A DNA stretch of 61,504 nt from Candidatus Melainabacteria bacterium (GCA_027451745.1 DAIDIP010000005.1:1-61504); one strand, 5' to 3'. Shown: positions 17,294 through 27,615, numbered from the stretch's first letter. The notes: generated by a model not told the origin, from the letters alone. Numbers and translations are program-made.

Positions 17294-17812
17294 TTGACTA
17301 TTTTCTCACAACGCATACTTGGTATTGACCCTGGCACCGCCACCGTTGGCTACGGAGCATTGCTTCATAGCACCAGCAATGATTTAACTTATCTAGGTTC
17401 TGGCACTATTCAAACTCCTAAACATTTGGAGGCCGGTAAACGCCTTTGTATGATTCGTAGCGACCTCATTCAGATTATTCAAGAATTTAATCCAGATATT
17501 TTAGCTGTAGAAACAATTTTCTTCTTTAAAAATGCCAAAACTGCTATGGCTGTTGCTCAAGCCAGGGGCGTCATTTTAGAAGCAGCAGAAGCTTGCTCAA
17601 TACCGGTGGCAGAATATACCCCGATGCAGGTAAAGCAACAGCTAACTGGCTATGGTAAGGCAGATAAGCGCCTCGTGCAAGAGATGATTGCGAGCCTATT
17701 AGGACTGCCTTCAATCATAAAACCCGATGATGCTTCGGACGCCTTAGCATTAGCAGTTTGTCATGTGCGCCTTAAATATCTTCTTTCTTCTGCTTTAGAA
17801 CCTGCCAGCTAA
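17294..17812 (+). CDS. ruvC: crossover junction endodeoxyribonuclease RuvC
   Basis: RuvC cuts Holliday junctions together with RuvAB. The 172-residue product has the RNase-H-like fold with all four acidic residues in place: GIDPGTATVGYG (Asp), LAVETIFF (Glu), and DDASDALALAVCH (two Asp). KQQLTGYGKADKRLVQEM is the typical helix before them. The start is TTG at 17294 with GAAAGTAGAG just upstream; no ATG precedes the conserved N-terminus. It is divergent from the lnt-like gene (40 bp between starts) and ends before a strong terminator. Confidence 0.96.
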   Translation: MTIFSQRILGIDPGTATVGYGALLHSTSNDLTYLGSGTIQTPKHLEAGKRLCMIRSDLIQIIQEFNPDILAVETIFFFKNAKTAMAVAQARGVILEAAEACSIPVAEYTPMQVKQQLTGYGKADKRLVQEMIASLLGLPSIIKPDDASDALALAVCHVRLKYLLSSALEPAS

Positions 17813-17856
17813 ATCTATTTTCGGACATCAGACACTTTTAACTTGTCGACTAAACA

Positions 17857-17884
17857 AGAAAGGGGACCTTACGATCCCCTTTCT
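17857..17884. terminator. bidirectional hairpin terminator between ruvC and groEL
   Basis: AGAAAGGGGA, loop CCTTACGA, TCCCCTTTCT: a perfect 10-bp stem with A-rich and T-rich flanks, lying between the convergent ruvC (stop 17812) and groEL (stop at 17907). Confidence 0.85.
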
Positions 17885-17906
17885 ATTTATATGCTTATTC
17901 AGTTGA

Positions 17907-19547
<1,641 letters not shown>

Positions 19548-19594
19548 TTAAAATTATCTCCTTAAGATAGACAATTGATGATGCTTTAAACGGA

Positions 19595-19906
19595 TTAACC
19601 AATTACAGCAAGAATGTCACGTTCAGCCAAAATCAGATATTCAGTACCTTCGATTTTGACTTCAGTGCCTGAGTATTTGGCAAACAGAATCTTGTCTCCC
19701 ACTTTAACTTCCATAGGTTGTCTGTTTCCCTTTTCGTCCAATTTTCCAGGACCCGCAGCTAGAACTTCGCCTTGTTGTGGCTTTTCTTTGGCTGTATCAG
19801 GCAAAACAATACCACCGGCCGTTTTTTCTTCGGCGTCAAGTTTTTTTACTACCACCCGGTCGGCCAGGGGTTTCAATTGCAGCTTAGTCACAGATGCAGT
19901 AGCCAA
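19595..19906 (-). CDS. groES: co-chaperonin GroES (Hsp10)
   Basis: The 103-residue cap of the GroEL chamber has the conserved [26 protein letters not shown] (mobile loop included), GEVLAAGPG and [26 protein letters not shown]. The correct start is a TTG at 19906 (M-A-T-A-S-V-T-K...), because AAGGAGG lies 9 nt upstream and the conserved N-terminus begins there. An in-frame upstream codon at 19957 would place the ribosome site inside the gene. Confidence 0.97.
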   Translation of the reverse strand: MATASVTKLQLKPLADRVVVKKLDAEEKTAGGIVLPDTAKEKPQQGEVLAAGPGKLDEKGNRQPMEVKVGDKILFAKYSGTEVKIEGTEYLILAERDILAVIG

Positions 19907-19968
19907 TGTTCTATCCTCCTTATAACGAATAGATACGTAACTGATTATGCGGACCACTCCCTACCTGA

Positions 19969-19998
19969 AATATAACTCATAAGACAGGGGCGTCCCAA
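19969..19998 (-). promoter_or_regulatory. candidate groESL promoter
   Basis: On the minus strand TTGGGA (19998-19993) and TATATT (19974-19969) are 18 nt apart, about 63 nt upstream of the groES start. No CIRCE or other palindrome overlaps it. Confidence 0.35.
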
Positions 19999-20132
19999 CA
20001 TTCAAGAGTTTAAAGGAAGAAAAGCATCACAGCGCCTTCTTTCCTAATTTTCTTAATCATTTTTTGGATAGAAAGCCCTCAAGCAACCACTTTGATACTA
20101 GATCTGCACTAACTAAAAATTAGCTGCGTTGC

Positions 20133-21824
20133 TTAGGGCAGAGGAACCTGGTCTTTTTTAACTATATTCTTTTTGGAACTATTTTTCATTTTTAGCAACC
20201 AATTGGCATAATCAGCGCTACTGCTTAAATGACTTTTTGCTCTTTCTCTTCGTTCTGCCGACACCGCTTGTTTTGCATATTTTGCTAATTCTATCCATGT
20301 ATTTGTATCGCCACCAACAGTTGGAATTGGTGCCTCAATCACTCTGTCTCGCCCTTGATATTTAGCTAAATACAAAGCTAGTTCTGCCAAGTCTTCCAGC
20401 TCCTTAGCATCTCTGCTGTGATCTGGATAAGTACTCACTCCCATCGAAACAGAAATTGTTCCTATGTCCGATACTGCTAACTTGTTTATCTTCTCTCTCA
20501 ATCTTTCAAGGACTATGCCTATATCTTTGCGGGGAGTTTCAGGCAGAACTACTGCAAATTCTTCTCCACCAAATCGATAGACTAAATCAATTTCACGCAA
20601 AGTGCTTTGAATAACTTTAGCAATTTTTGCAATTACTTCATCTCCCTTTTCTTCGCCAAATCGATCATTCACACGACTTAAATAGTCTATATCTATTAGC
20701 AAAAGGGACAGCTGATGATTATGTCTATTTGAACGCTCTATCTCCGCCTTTAACGCTGACTGAAAATAGAAGCGATTCAATAATCCGGTATGTGGATCAT
20801 GCTTCATTTGCGCAATAGCTGTTTCATGTTTTTGAGATAAGGCAACAGCACTGCTGGCTTCTACAACAAGTGCTTCCAATAATTCTAATTGCTCGCTCTG
20901 AAATGCTCCATCATCAATAGAAAACACTTCCAGTACGCCAATTTTTTTACCCTCACCAATTAACGGTAACGCCACCGCTGAACGAAATGTTTCTCCGCCC
21001 ATAGCCTTTGGCAATACAGAAACATTTTGTTCATTTTTTCCTAGTTGCTTTGTTTTCCCCTCTGCTAATGCACACCCAGCTAAAGTATTCGACACGCTCA
21101 AGTCAAAATTAATCAAACTAGATCCATCAAAACCTTTAAACGCCGCAAGTGATAAATCCGGTTTATCTTTTTCACATAACAAAATAGCACAATAAGGAGT
21201 ATTCGCTAGAACTAGTGCAGCATCAGCTGTTTTCTGAAGTACTTGATTAAGATTAAGAGCACTCACCTGGAAGGCCGACAATATTTTATAGAGTGTATTA
21301 AGCCGTTCTCTCTCATATTCACTTCTACCAAAAATAATGGCATTAGCTATTGCTATTGCTGATAGATTTGTTGTCAAACGCCATATCTCAATATCATCTA
21401 AAAGAATAAGTCCATTACTATCAATAAGAATTGCTCCAATCAAAAGATCTGCCGTTGCCAAAGGAAGAGCAGCTTGATTCACACTATGCTCTCTTTCAAA
21501 CACAGCCTTATTGAAACCATTAATATGACTGCCAAGTTTAAGGACAGTAGGTTTGCGATCATTTACAACATCAGCTAATATTCCGTCGCCGTTAAAAGGT
21601 ACTAGTTTCATTTGTTGCAAAGAAAGTTCACTATATCCTTTCGAGGCCATAAGGCGAAAGTTTTTGCTCTGATTATCAGCAAGAAAAACTGCTACTTTGT
21701 TGGCTTGGCTCAATTGAGCAAATTGAACAACTGCTGCATCCAAAACATCTTTTAAACGTAACGATGACATGATTTCAGCCAAAGCGTTTAAATGTTTCGT
21801 TTGTATAGCCTGCTCGGTTGTCAT
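20133..21824 (-). CDS. diguanylate cyclase with two GAF domains
   Basis: The 563-residue cytoplasmic protein has GAF-like domains at about residues 10-160 and 180-335, and a GGDEF domain at about 345-505. The catalytic loop reads RFGGEEF, and an intact inhibitory I-site R-E-I-D lies exactly 5 residues before GGEEF, so it should make c-di-GMP with product inhibition. The domain also has DPHTGLLNRFYF and LLIDIDYLSRVND (metal site). The GAF ligands are unknown. No transmembrane segment is seen. The gene stands alone, divergent from the HIT gene. No c-di-GMP effector is recognisable in the window. Confidence 0.92.
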   Translation of the reverse strand: MTTEQAIQTKHLNALAEIMSSLRLKDVLDAAVVQFAQLSQANKVAVFLADNQSKNFRLMASKGYSELSLQQMKLVPFNGDGILADVVNDRKPTVLKLGSHINGFNKAVFEREHSVNQAALPLATADLLIGAILIDSNGLILLDDIEIWRLTTNLSAIAIANAIIFGRSEYERERLNTLYKILSAFQVSALNLNQVLQKTADAALVLANTPYCAILLCEKDKPDLSLAAFKGFDGSSLINFDLSVSNTLAGCALAEGKTKQLGKNEQNVSVLPKAMGGETFRSAVALPLIGEGKKIGVLEVFSIDDGAFQSEQLELLEALVVEASSAVALSQKHETAIAQMKHDPHTGLLNRFYFQSALKAEIERSNRHNHQLSLLLIDIDYLSRVNDRFGEEKGDEVIAKIAKVIQSTLREIDLVYRFGGEEFAVVLPETPRKDIGIVLERLREKINKLAVSDIGTISVSMGVSTYPDHSRDAKELEDLAELALYLAKYQGRDRVIEAPIPTVGGDTNTWIELAKYAKQAVSAERRERAKSHLSSSADYANWLLKMKNSSKKNIVKKDQVPLP

Positions 21825-21888
21825 TTGTATTTGGCCTCGTGTTATTTTAGGCTAGATCAAAGTTAGGATAGCAAAGAGGACAGGCACA

Positions 21889-22230
21889 ATGGCAAAGCAA
21901 AACTGTATTTTCTGCCAGATTATAGCTGGTGAACTGAAAGCGACTATCCTTTGGGAAGACGATTCAGCTATTGCTATACGCGATTTATACCCACAAGCAC
22001 CGACGCATTTACTCATTATTCCCAAAGAACATTACACTGACATTACAGAATGCAAAGATGGGCTCTTAATTGGCAATATGTTAAAGCAAGCTGCTTCACT
22101 AGCCTCTCAAGAAGATTTATCCAATGGTTTTAGACTAATCATTAATACAGGACCGCAAGCCGGTCAAACTGTTGCCCATTTACATATTCATCTTTTAGGT
22201 GGCCGAAACATGCAATGGCCGCCGGGTTAA
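21889..22230 (+). CDS. HIT-family (HINT-type) nucleotide hydrolase
   Basis: The 113-residue protein has the histidine-triad motif HLHIHLL (residues 98-104) after GQTVA, and the N-terminal zinc-type CIFCQIIAGE typical of HINT proteins. These hydrolyse nucleoside phosphoramidates, such as AMP-lysine. Length and the end GGRNMQWPPG are normal for the group. AGAGGAC lies upstream of the ATG. Confidence 0.95.
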   Translation: MAKQNCIFCQIIAGELKATILWEDDSAIAIRDLYPQAPTHLLIIPKEHYTDITECKDGLLIGNMLKQAASLASQEDLSNGFRLIINTGPQAGQTVAHLHIHLLGGRNMQWPPG

Positions 22231-22323
22231 TCTACATGCCCCTTTAAATTAATTCAATATTGAACTATCAAGTTTTGACCTTTCGTCGGCAGGGTATTAA
22301 CTAAATAGGTATTCAAGAGCTTA

Positions 22324-22385
22324 GCGGGCTGGCGGCTGAAAGGCCTCACCAGATTTAAAAAGGCGTTTTCCCGCATACGGCGAGG
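22324..22385 (+). promoter_or_regulatory. structured 5' leader of the 68-residue gene
   Basis: Nested pairings can be drawn: GCGGG (22324-22328) with CCCGC (22370-22374), CTGG (22329-22332) with CCAG (22349-22352), and GGC (22334-22336) with GCC (22343-22345). A competing hairpin, CCG-CATA-CGG (22371-22380), would break the outer stem and lies 1 nt before the Shine-Dalgarno GAGG (22382-22385). This could be a regulatory RNA element; I recognise no known riboswitch family. Confidence 0.3.
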
Positions 22386-22392
22386 TAAAAAT

Positions 22393-22599
22393 ATGGCAAG
22401 TACAAATACCACTGATAAAGTGCTGTGGATAGCCGATTGCTATTCTCTTGCCAAACGCTTTCCAGATCCTCTAACCTGGCTCGCTTTATTGCAGCCGCGC
22501 CTGAAGCGTAAAGGCAAGGACATCAATCCTTTTTATTACTGGTTATGGATGGAAATTTGGGAAGCCGCTCAAAGTAGTGAGCCGGCAACCGTCAAATAA
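22393..22599 (+). CDS. small hypothetical protein (68 aa)
   Basis: The product is Trp/Tyr-rich and globular-looking (VLWIADCYSLAKRFPDPLTWLALLQPRL, then INPFYYWLWMEIWEAAQ), with no signal peptide and no recognised motif. GAGG lies 7 nt before the ATG. A leader with possible RNA structure precedes it. Coding status rests on the ribosome site and protein-like composition; the function is unknown. Confidence 0.5.
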   Translation: MASTNTTDKVLWIADCYSLAKRFPDPLTWLALLQPRLKRKGKDINPFYYWLWMEIWEAAQSSEPATVK

Positions 22600-22621
22600 C
22601 CCTCTTCCCTAAAAACCAATC

Positions 22622-23686
22622 CTATTTAAGAACAGCCGTATTGGTCTTCTGTTCAGTCACAAATGCTGTGTTATTTAAAGTCTGATTCACTCCAATATTA
22701 GAACCACAACCTAAAACGCTATCTTTAACTTTTGCGTCTTGGGATATATGGCTACCTGACCAAATAACAGAATTCTCGATCATGACACCACTTTCGATAA
22801 TGCAATCGTCTCCAATAATGACGTATCCGGATAAGTGTGCCCCACTAGCAATTTTTGTATTATTTCCTGCTAGAACTTTGCCCTTTATAATACAACCTGG
22901 CTCTATATGCGCATTTTCGCCAAGCCAAATTTCATAGTCGCTGGTTTTTTCGTGGCGATCAGGAAGATTCGTTTTTAATTTACGGTCTAACGCATCAAAA
23001 TTTGCTTGTCTATACTGCTCGAATGTTCCTACATCAGACCAATAGCTATCTATTTCAATACCTAGTACAGGCAAATTTTTACTCACTAAGTCCGGAAATA
23101 ACTGCTTGCCAAAACCATAGCTTCCTGTTTTCGGCATATAATCAAAAACTTTGGGCTCCAATACATAAATACCTGTAGATACCAGGTTGGAACGAGCTTC
23201 GCTTGGTTTTGGCTTTTCCTGAAATTCTTTAATCCATCCGTCTTTATCTAAAACTGCTACACCAAAGTGTTGAACATTCTCTACTGCCTTTAAAGCAATA
23301 GTGGCTAGAGCTCCTTTAGCTTTATGTTGAGCAATTATTTGACTAAGATCAGCATTGGTAATTAAATCTCCCATAACTACCAAAAATGTGGCATCAGAAA
23401 GCTCTCTAGAACAAGCTCTTACTCCACCTGCGTCTCCAGTTAGTTGTTCTTCTAATAAATAATTGATTTCAATATTTGGAATTTGATGATTTTCAAAATA
23501 ATTTTGTATAGAAGTAGGTAAATAATGCAAATTTGCCCACATGTGTTTAATATCGTGCTCACTAAGTAAATGCAAAATATGATCCATTACTGGCCGATTA
23601 GCAACTGGAACCAATGGTTTTGGCAATTGCAAAGTTAATGGATCTAGTCTTGTGCCCACACCGGCAGCCAAAATCATCGCCTTCAT
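22622..23686 (-). CDS. sugar-phosphate nucleotidyltransferase with left-handed beta-helix domain
   Basis: The protein (354 residues from ATG 23686) joins an NTP-transferase domain (about 1-235) to hexapeptide repeats (about 255-345). MKAMILAAGVGTRLDPLTLQLPKPLVPVANRP is the nucleotide and sugar-phosphate signature, VVMGDLIT carries the metal-binding Asp, and the C-terminal repeats (IIGDDCIIESGVMIENSVIWSG) form the helix. Closest in style are mannose-1-phosphate guanylyl- and glucose-1-phosphate nucleotidyltransferases; the substrate is not settled. The start at 23686 gives the family N-terminus and has GGAG 5 nt upstream. Longer frames begin at ATG 23728 and TTG 23752. The leader contains a mini-ORF and two hairpins. 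Confidence 0.85.
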   Translation of the reverse strand: MKAMILAAGVGTRLDPLTLQLPKPLVPVANRPVMDHILHLLSEHDIKHMWANLHYLPTSIQNYFENHQIPNIEINYLLEEQLTGDAGGVRACSRELSDATFLVVMGDLITNADLSQIIAQHKAKGALATIALKAVENVQHFGVAVLDKDGWIKEFQEKPKPSEARSNLVSTGIYVLEPKVFDYMPKTGSYGFGKQLFPDLVSKNLPVLGIEIDSYWSDVGTFEQYRQANFDALDRKLKTNLPDRHEKTSDYEIWLGENAHIEPGCIIKGKVLAGNNTKIASGAHLSGYVIIGDDCIIESGVMIENSVIWSGSHISQDAKVKDSVLGCGSNIGVNQTLNNTAFVTEQKTNTAVLK

Positions 23687-23703
23687 ATTGCTCCGACTTG
23701 CAT
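23683..23703 (-). other. 6-codon leader ORF overlapping the nucleotidyltransferase start
   Basis: A strong Shine-Dalgarno AAGGAGG (23719-23713) is followed after 9 nt by ATG and six codons (MQVGAI). Its TGA stop overlaps the proposed ATG at 23686 as ATGA. It could couple or limit translation of the main gene. Confidence 0.3.
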
Positions 23704-23726
23704 GAAGCAAGTCCTCCTTATCGTAC

Positions 23727-23756
23727 ATATTTGCCCCTTTCTGTAAGGGCAAATAT
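23727..23756 (-). repeat. leader hairpin 1 (10-bp perfect stem)
   Basis: ATATTTGCCC, a 10-nt loop, GGGCAAATAT. On the minus strand it lies between leader hairpin 2 and the strong Shine-Dalgarno at 23719-23713. Confidence 0.5.
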
Positions 23757-23784
23757 ATTATAACTTCTTCGCAAGTTATAATAT
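23755..23784 (-). repeat. leader hairpin 2 (12-bp perfect stem)
   Basis: ATATTATAACTT, loop CTTCGC, AAGTTATAATAT. It touches hairpin 1, sharing two bases. The stem contains TATAAT on the minus strand, so it may instead be a promoter-operator palindrome. Confidence 0.5.
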
Positions 23785-23882
23785 CGGATTTCTACTTCAA
23801 GTAAAAGCTAAAATACAAGCCTTTACCTCAGCAATACAGAACCCATTTGAAGCACATATCATGCCTCTTCATATAAATCAAG

Positions 23883-24071
23883 CTAGGCAGCTTGATTATC
23901 CCGGGAGGATGGGCGCTTAGTTTTATTAATTTGCTCTTGATACTTTATAAGTTCTTTGTGATAACGCTGTTGAACACTTTGTTCTTCAACTTGCTGTCCT
24001 ATAGCATTAATATTTTTACTTTCATGTTTAGAGCAATTTGTACTTAAATTGCAATTATTACTCTTCTTCAT
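23883..24071 (-). CDS. small hypothetical protein (about 62 aa)
   Basis: The frame from ATG 24071 gives a hydrophilic, Lys/Gln/Asn-rich protein with a helical second half (EEQSVQQRYHKELIKYQEQINKTKR). The frame is open to 24149, but the first 26 codons look non-coding. A weak GAG ribosome site is present. There is no recognised motif; it may not be a real gene. Confidence 0.3.
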   Translation of the reverse strand: MKKSNNCNLSTNCSKHESKNINAIGQQVEEQSVQQRYHKELIKYQEQINKTKRPSSRDNQAA

Positions 24072-24211
24072 TAATACATCTCTTTCTGAGTACAGATGCC
24101 AATTTCGCTTAGTCTCATGACTATTCTGCACCTTAGTAGTCCATATCATCTATGGCTTCAAATATGATACTACTATAAAGATTAATTTACCAGTATTGAC
24201 TCAGGCTCGCT

Positions 24212-25552
24212 TCATACTTTCGATTGCTCGTTGACTTTGGGCAGAACAAAGCTCAAAGCAAATGCCACCATCATTACTACCGCTCCAATATAATAAGGGC
24301 TGCCTGTGCCCAAATATTGAAAAGCGGCTGCACCTATAATTGGTCCTAATATTCTGCCAAATGTCGAAAGAGACTGTCCAACTCCTAAAATTCCACCCAT
24401 TTTATCAACAGGAGCCAATTTGGAAAGCAGGCTCTGATTAGAAGGATTATTTATCCCTGAACCAAAGGCTAAAAAAGCTAGTGCTAGAGCCAGTAACATT
24501 AGATTGTGAGAAATTGGGGTAAATGGAATTAGTAATAAACCTAGTCCCACAAGAGTTGTTCCGATAGCAATCAAATGTTTCTCGCCGTATTTTTTTGCCA
24601 AACGGTGAATCATTCCTCCCTGAACAAACACAATAAGCAAGCCAATATAAGTGAACATCAAGCTATTCTCAAAAGGCGAGAACTTAAACTTTTGCTGAGT
24701 AAAAAGTACAATTGTCGCCTCCATATTGGCAAAAGCAAATGTAGACAAAAAGAATATTAGTAGCGACACTTGCAATTTCTGATTATTCAAAGTTTCCAAA
24801 TAAAATGTTGGATTCAACGAAAACCGCTCGCTACCTGCACTGCTTCTCTTGTCTGGTTCAGGCAACAGAAAAAATGTCAATACTAAATCAATCAGACTTA
24901 TTCCAGCTGCCACAAATCCTATCATCTGTAAGCCAGCCAGATGACCAGATTGGCTAAAGCCCGGTATTAGGGCTGAAAGTCCGCTTTGGCATACAGGACT
25001 AATCAAAAATCCGCCTAATGCCGGTCCCAGTACAAAACCCAAGCCAAACGCAGCCCCTATTAAACCCATACCTTTAGCGCGGTTTTCTGCCGTTGTGATA
25101 TCAGCAACATATGCCTGCGCTACCGGTATATTAGCGTTGCCTGCCCCTTGTACCAAGCGTGAAAGGAAAAGTGCAGTTAAAGACCCCGACATGCCCCAGA
25201 TTAAATAGCCCAAGCTAGAAGCAGCTAAGCTGAAAAGCAAAATTGGTCTTCTGCCCACATGATCTGAGAGCCTCCCCCAAAAAGGGGCAAATAAAAGCTG
25301 CATAAGTGAGTAAGCGGCAATCAATAGACCTACAGCAAAGTCGCTGGCATGCAATTCTTTTGCATAAGAAGGCATCACCGGAATAATCAAACCAAAACCT
25401 ATAAGGTCAATGAAAACCGTCAAAAATATCAACCCGAGAGCCTTTTTGCTCACCCGGATCTCTTGATTTTTCCCTGAAAACTTCTCTTCTTGCCCTGGTT
25501 TATCAGACAAATCTCTTTTGACTGCTTCTGGTTCCATTATTTTTTTACTCAC
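24212..25552 (-). CDS. MFS transporter, DHA1/TetA-like drug:H+ antiporter
   Basis: The 446-residue protein has a charged N-terminal tail of about 35 residues and twelve membrane segments. It has the MFS motif A loop GRLSDHVGRRPILL between TM2 and TM3 and a motif-C-like glycine-rich TM5 (GAAFGLGFVLGPALGG), the mark of antiporters. FLTVFIDLIGFGLIIPVMP is typical of the TetA/multidrug branch. The substrate is unknown. No local TetR-type regulator is present. Confidence 0.9.
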   Translation of the reverse strand: MSKKIMEPEAVKRDLSDKPGQEEKFSGKNQEIRVSKKALGLIFLTVFIDLIGFGLIIPVMPSYAKELHASDFAVGLLIAAYSLMQLLFAPFWGRLSDHVGRRPILLFSLAASSLGYLIWGMSGSLTALFLSRLVQGAGNANIPVAQAYVADITTAENRAKGMGLIGAAFGLGFVLGPALGGFLISPVCQSGLSALIPGFSQSGHLAGLQMIGFVAAGISLIDLVLTFFLLPEPDKRSSAGSERFSLNPTFYLETLNNQKLQVSLLIFFLSTFAFANMEATIVLFTQQKFKFSPFENSLMFTYIGLLIVFVQGGMIHRLAKKYGEKHLIAIGTTLVGLGLLLIPFTPISHNLMLLALALAFLAFGSGINNPSNQSLLSKLAPVDKMGGILGVGQSLSTFGRILGPIIGAAAFQYLGTGSPYYIGAVVMMVAFALSFVLPKVNEQSKV

Positions 25553-25808
25553 GACTCAAATACCTTGAAAACATTTATCAGCAGCTATTGTCCAACATTT
25601 TTAGAACAAGTTCGGCTGATATTAAGCTCAATAACTACAGTCGTCAAAATTGACCGCTTTTATCAAGCCATTTCCTATATTAAATATGCTTTGAGAGTGC
25701 TAACGTATGAAAAAATGATTATGGAACGAATAGTTGTGGTAATTAAATTGTAGTCAAGGCGGGATCAATCATAGGTTTCACCAATCAAATCAAAAAGCAT
25801 GGTCAATT

Positions 25809-27464
25809 ATGAAGCTTTGTCTGATCTGTAATTTTCAGACCGCTTCTGATGAACAGGGGTCTTGTCCGCACGACGGTTCCCCCATGGTCACAGTAGGCGA
25901 TGACCCTTTACTAGGAATTTTAGTTGAGGACCGTTACCGTATTCAATCTTTGATCGGTCAAGGCTCTGCTGGATCTGTCTATAGAGCAAGACAAGAATTA
26001 ATTGGTCGCGATGTAGCCATTAAAGTTTTGCACGATTATTTAGTCTCTGACGAAGAATTTGTCAAACGATTCAAACAAGAGGCAAAAGCCGCTAGCAGGC
26101 TTAATCATCCAAATATTATTACAATTTACGATTTTGGCATTATTCCGCTCGGACGCCGCCCTTATATTGCCATGGATCTCTTAAATGGAACACCTCTTTC
26201 CGAACTAATCTCTCAATCCGATCATATTCCCGTCGATATTGTCATTCCAATTTTCAAAATGGTCTGTCAGGCCCTGTCCGAAGCTCATAACCAAGGTGTT
26301 GTGCACCGAGACATAAAACCAGAAAATATCGTTCTTATAGAACGCGGCGGCAAAAAGTTTTTTCCAATGGTTGTAGACTTTGGCATTGCTCGTTTAGTTC
26401 AAGAAGAATCTGACGCAGCAAAAATCACCCGTACTGGTACTGTTTGCGGAAGCCCAACCTATATGAGCCCCGAACAGTGCACAAGCAGTAAAGTAGATCA
26501 CAGAAGCGATATTTATTCCTTAGGCATAGTTCTTTTTGAAACACTAACGGGAACCGTGCCTTTCACAGCTGAAGAACTAGTGAAAGTAATGACTATGCAT
26601 CTTTTGGAGCCGGCCCCAACATTGTCCGCTACTAGACCAGACTTGCAATTTCCAGAAAAACTAGAAACTGTCGTTGCAAAGGCTTTGAGCAAACATCCAG
26701 AAGATCGTTTTCAAAACATGGAAGAATTTGCCTACGTTCTTGAAGAATCAATTAAAGCGCCCCAGAAAACTTTGGTGGCAATGCCTTCTATATCATCAAT
26801 GCCTGCGCTATCAGTACCTACAGCTCTACCACAAAGAGAATTGACTAATAGGTTAATGGCCGATAAAACAAACAGTACAAGAATTCCTGCAAAAGATAAT
26901 CATGCCATGTTGGCACCTCCACAAGATCTGCGCGATCTTGCTCATCAAACCTTGACTGAAATGATGGCCCGGGCAAAAGTCAGCAATACCACCATGCCAG
27001 CGTATAGCAATGCTGCCTCTACCAGTCATATCGCCGCTTCGCGTGTAAGACAAGCAAACACAAGGGCAAGTTCCGGGGCTTGGCAATTAATTGCTCGCCA
27101 AGTTTTACCCATGATTTTTACTGCCTGTGCTTTGTTGGCAGTAATTACCTTTGTAATGAGTGAAGTGCGACAAATGAAATTGTACCCGCAAAGACATACA
27201 ACAGAATATGCAGAAAATCTTGTTAAACAAGGTCGATATGAAGAAGCACTACCAGTTCTGCAAGACCTAAAACAAAAAGGACAATTAGATAAGTCCCAAA
27301 ACGAAAACCTCAACAAAGTAAGAGTTTCTGTAGCTAGAATTTACGCTCATAAAAAACGCTTTCCCGATGCAATTTCTCTTCTGCAACAGATCCCACCCCA
27401 ATCAAAACAAGCAAGTAAAGCTCAGCAGTTACTGCGTAAGTACAAAAGCGGTAAGAGTTATTGA
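25809..27464 (+). CDS. membrane Ser/Thr protein kinase with zinc-ribbon-like N-terminus and TPR-like tail
   Basis: The 551-residue protein begins with a short Cys-rich module (C4-x2-C7, then SCPHDG), followed by a PknB-type kinase domain (about 40-315). That domain has GQGSAGSVY (P-loop), VAIKVL (ATP Lys), HRDIKPENIVL (catalytic loop), DFGIARL (metal) and a GSPTYMSPEQC activation segment. All catalytic residues are present, so it should be active. A Ser/Thr/Pro-rich linker leads to one membrane segment (about 433-452, PMIFTACALLAVITFVM) and an outer helical part that looks TPR-like (YEEALPVLQDLKQKGQ, FPDAISLLQQIPP). The signal it senses is unknown; targets could be FHA proteins, one of which starts at 61025. 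Confidence 0.92.
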   Translation: MKLCLICNFQTASDEQGSCPHDGSPMVTVGDDPLLGILVEDRYRIQSLIGQGSAGSVYRARQELIGRDVAIKVLHDYLVSDEEFVKRFKQEAKAASRLNHPNIITIYDFGIIPLGRRPYIAMDLLNGTPLSELISQSDHIPVDIVIPIFKMVCQALSEAHNQGVVHRDIKPENIVLIERGGKKFFPMVVDFGIARLVQEESDAAKITRTGTVCGSPTYMSPEQCTSSKVDHRSDIYSLGIVLFETLTGTVPFTAEELVKVMTMHLLEPAPTLSATRPDLQFPEKLETVVAKALSKHPEDRFQNMEEFAYVLEESIKAPQKTLVAMPSISSMPALSVPTALPQRELTNRLMADKTNSTRIPAKDNHAMLAPPQDLRDLAHQTLTEMMARAKVSNTTMPAYSNAASTSHIAASRVRQANTRASSGAWQLIARQVLPMIFTACALLAVITFVMSEVRQMKLYPQRHTTEYAENLVKQGRYEEALPVLQDLKQKGQLDKSQNENLNKVRVSVARIYAHKKRFPDAISLLQQIPPQSKQASKAQQLLRKYKSGKSY

Positions 27465-27475
27465 TATTGATCCTA

Positions 27476-27607
27476 TTTAAGCGCTGCCTGACCTGCGCTC
27501 CGCTTGCCAGACGCGCTTACACACGCTTCACTACGCACGCCGAAATAGGCGCGCTGCGTTACGCTAAAATTCAATCTGGCTATTAAGTTTAAGCGCTGCC
27601 TGACCTG
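27476..27607. repeat. 20-bp direct repeat flanking a GC-rich spacer
   Basis: TTTAAGCGCTGCCTGACCTG occurs at 27476-27495 and again at 27588-27607, with a GC-rich 92-bp spacer full of short CGC motifs. It lies between the convergent kinase and accA genes. A degenerate third copy (AACGCTGCCTGATGCG) lies at 35595-35610 after obgE, also at a convergent 3' junction. It is REP/MITE-like. Confidence 0.55.
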
Positions 27608-27615
27608 AACCAGAA

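Noticed and set aside
19614-19925. 103-codon plus-strand frame over groES
   Set aside because: It lies antisense to the well-conserved groES, has no ribosome site and no protein-like motif.
25695-25703. Half of a CIRCE operator (GAGTGCTAA)
   Set aside because: The matching TTAGCACTC is missing 9 nt upstream, and the site is not near a chaperone gene.
26853-27316. Minus-strand frames inside the kinase linker
   Set aside because: They overlap the coding strand of the kinase and have unusual Cys/Ser-rich composition typical of antisense reading.
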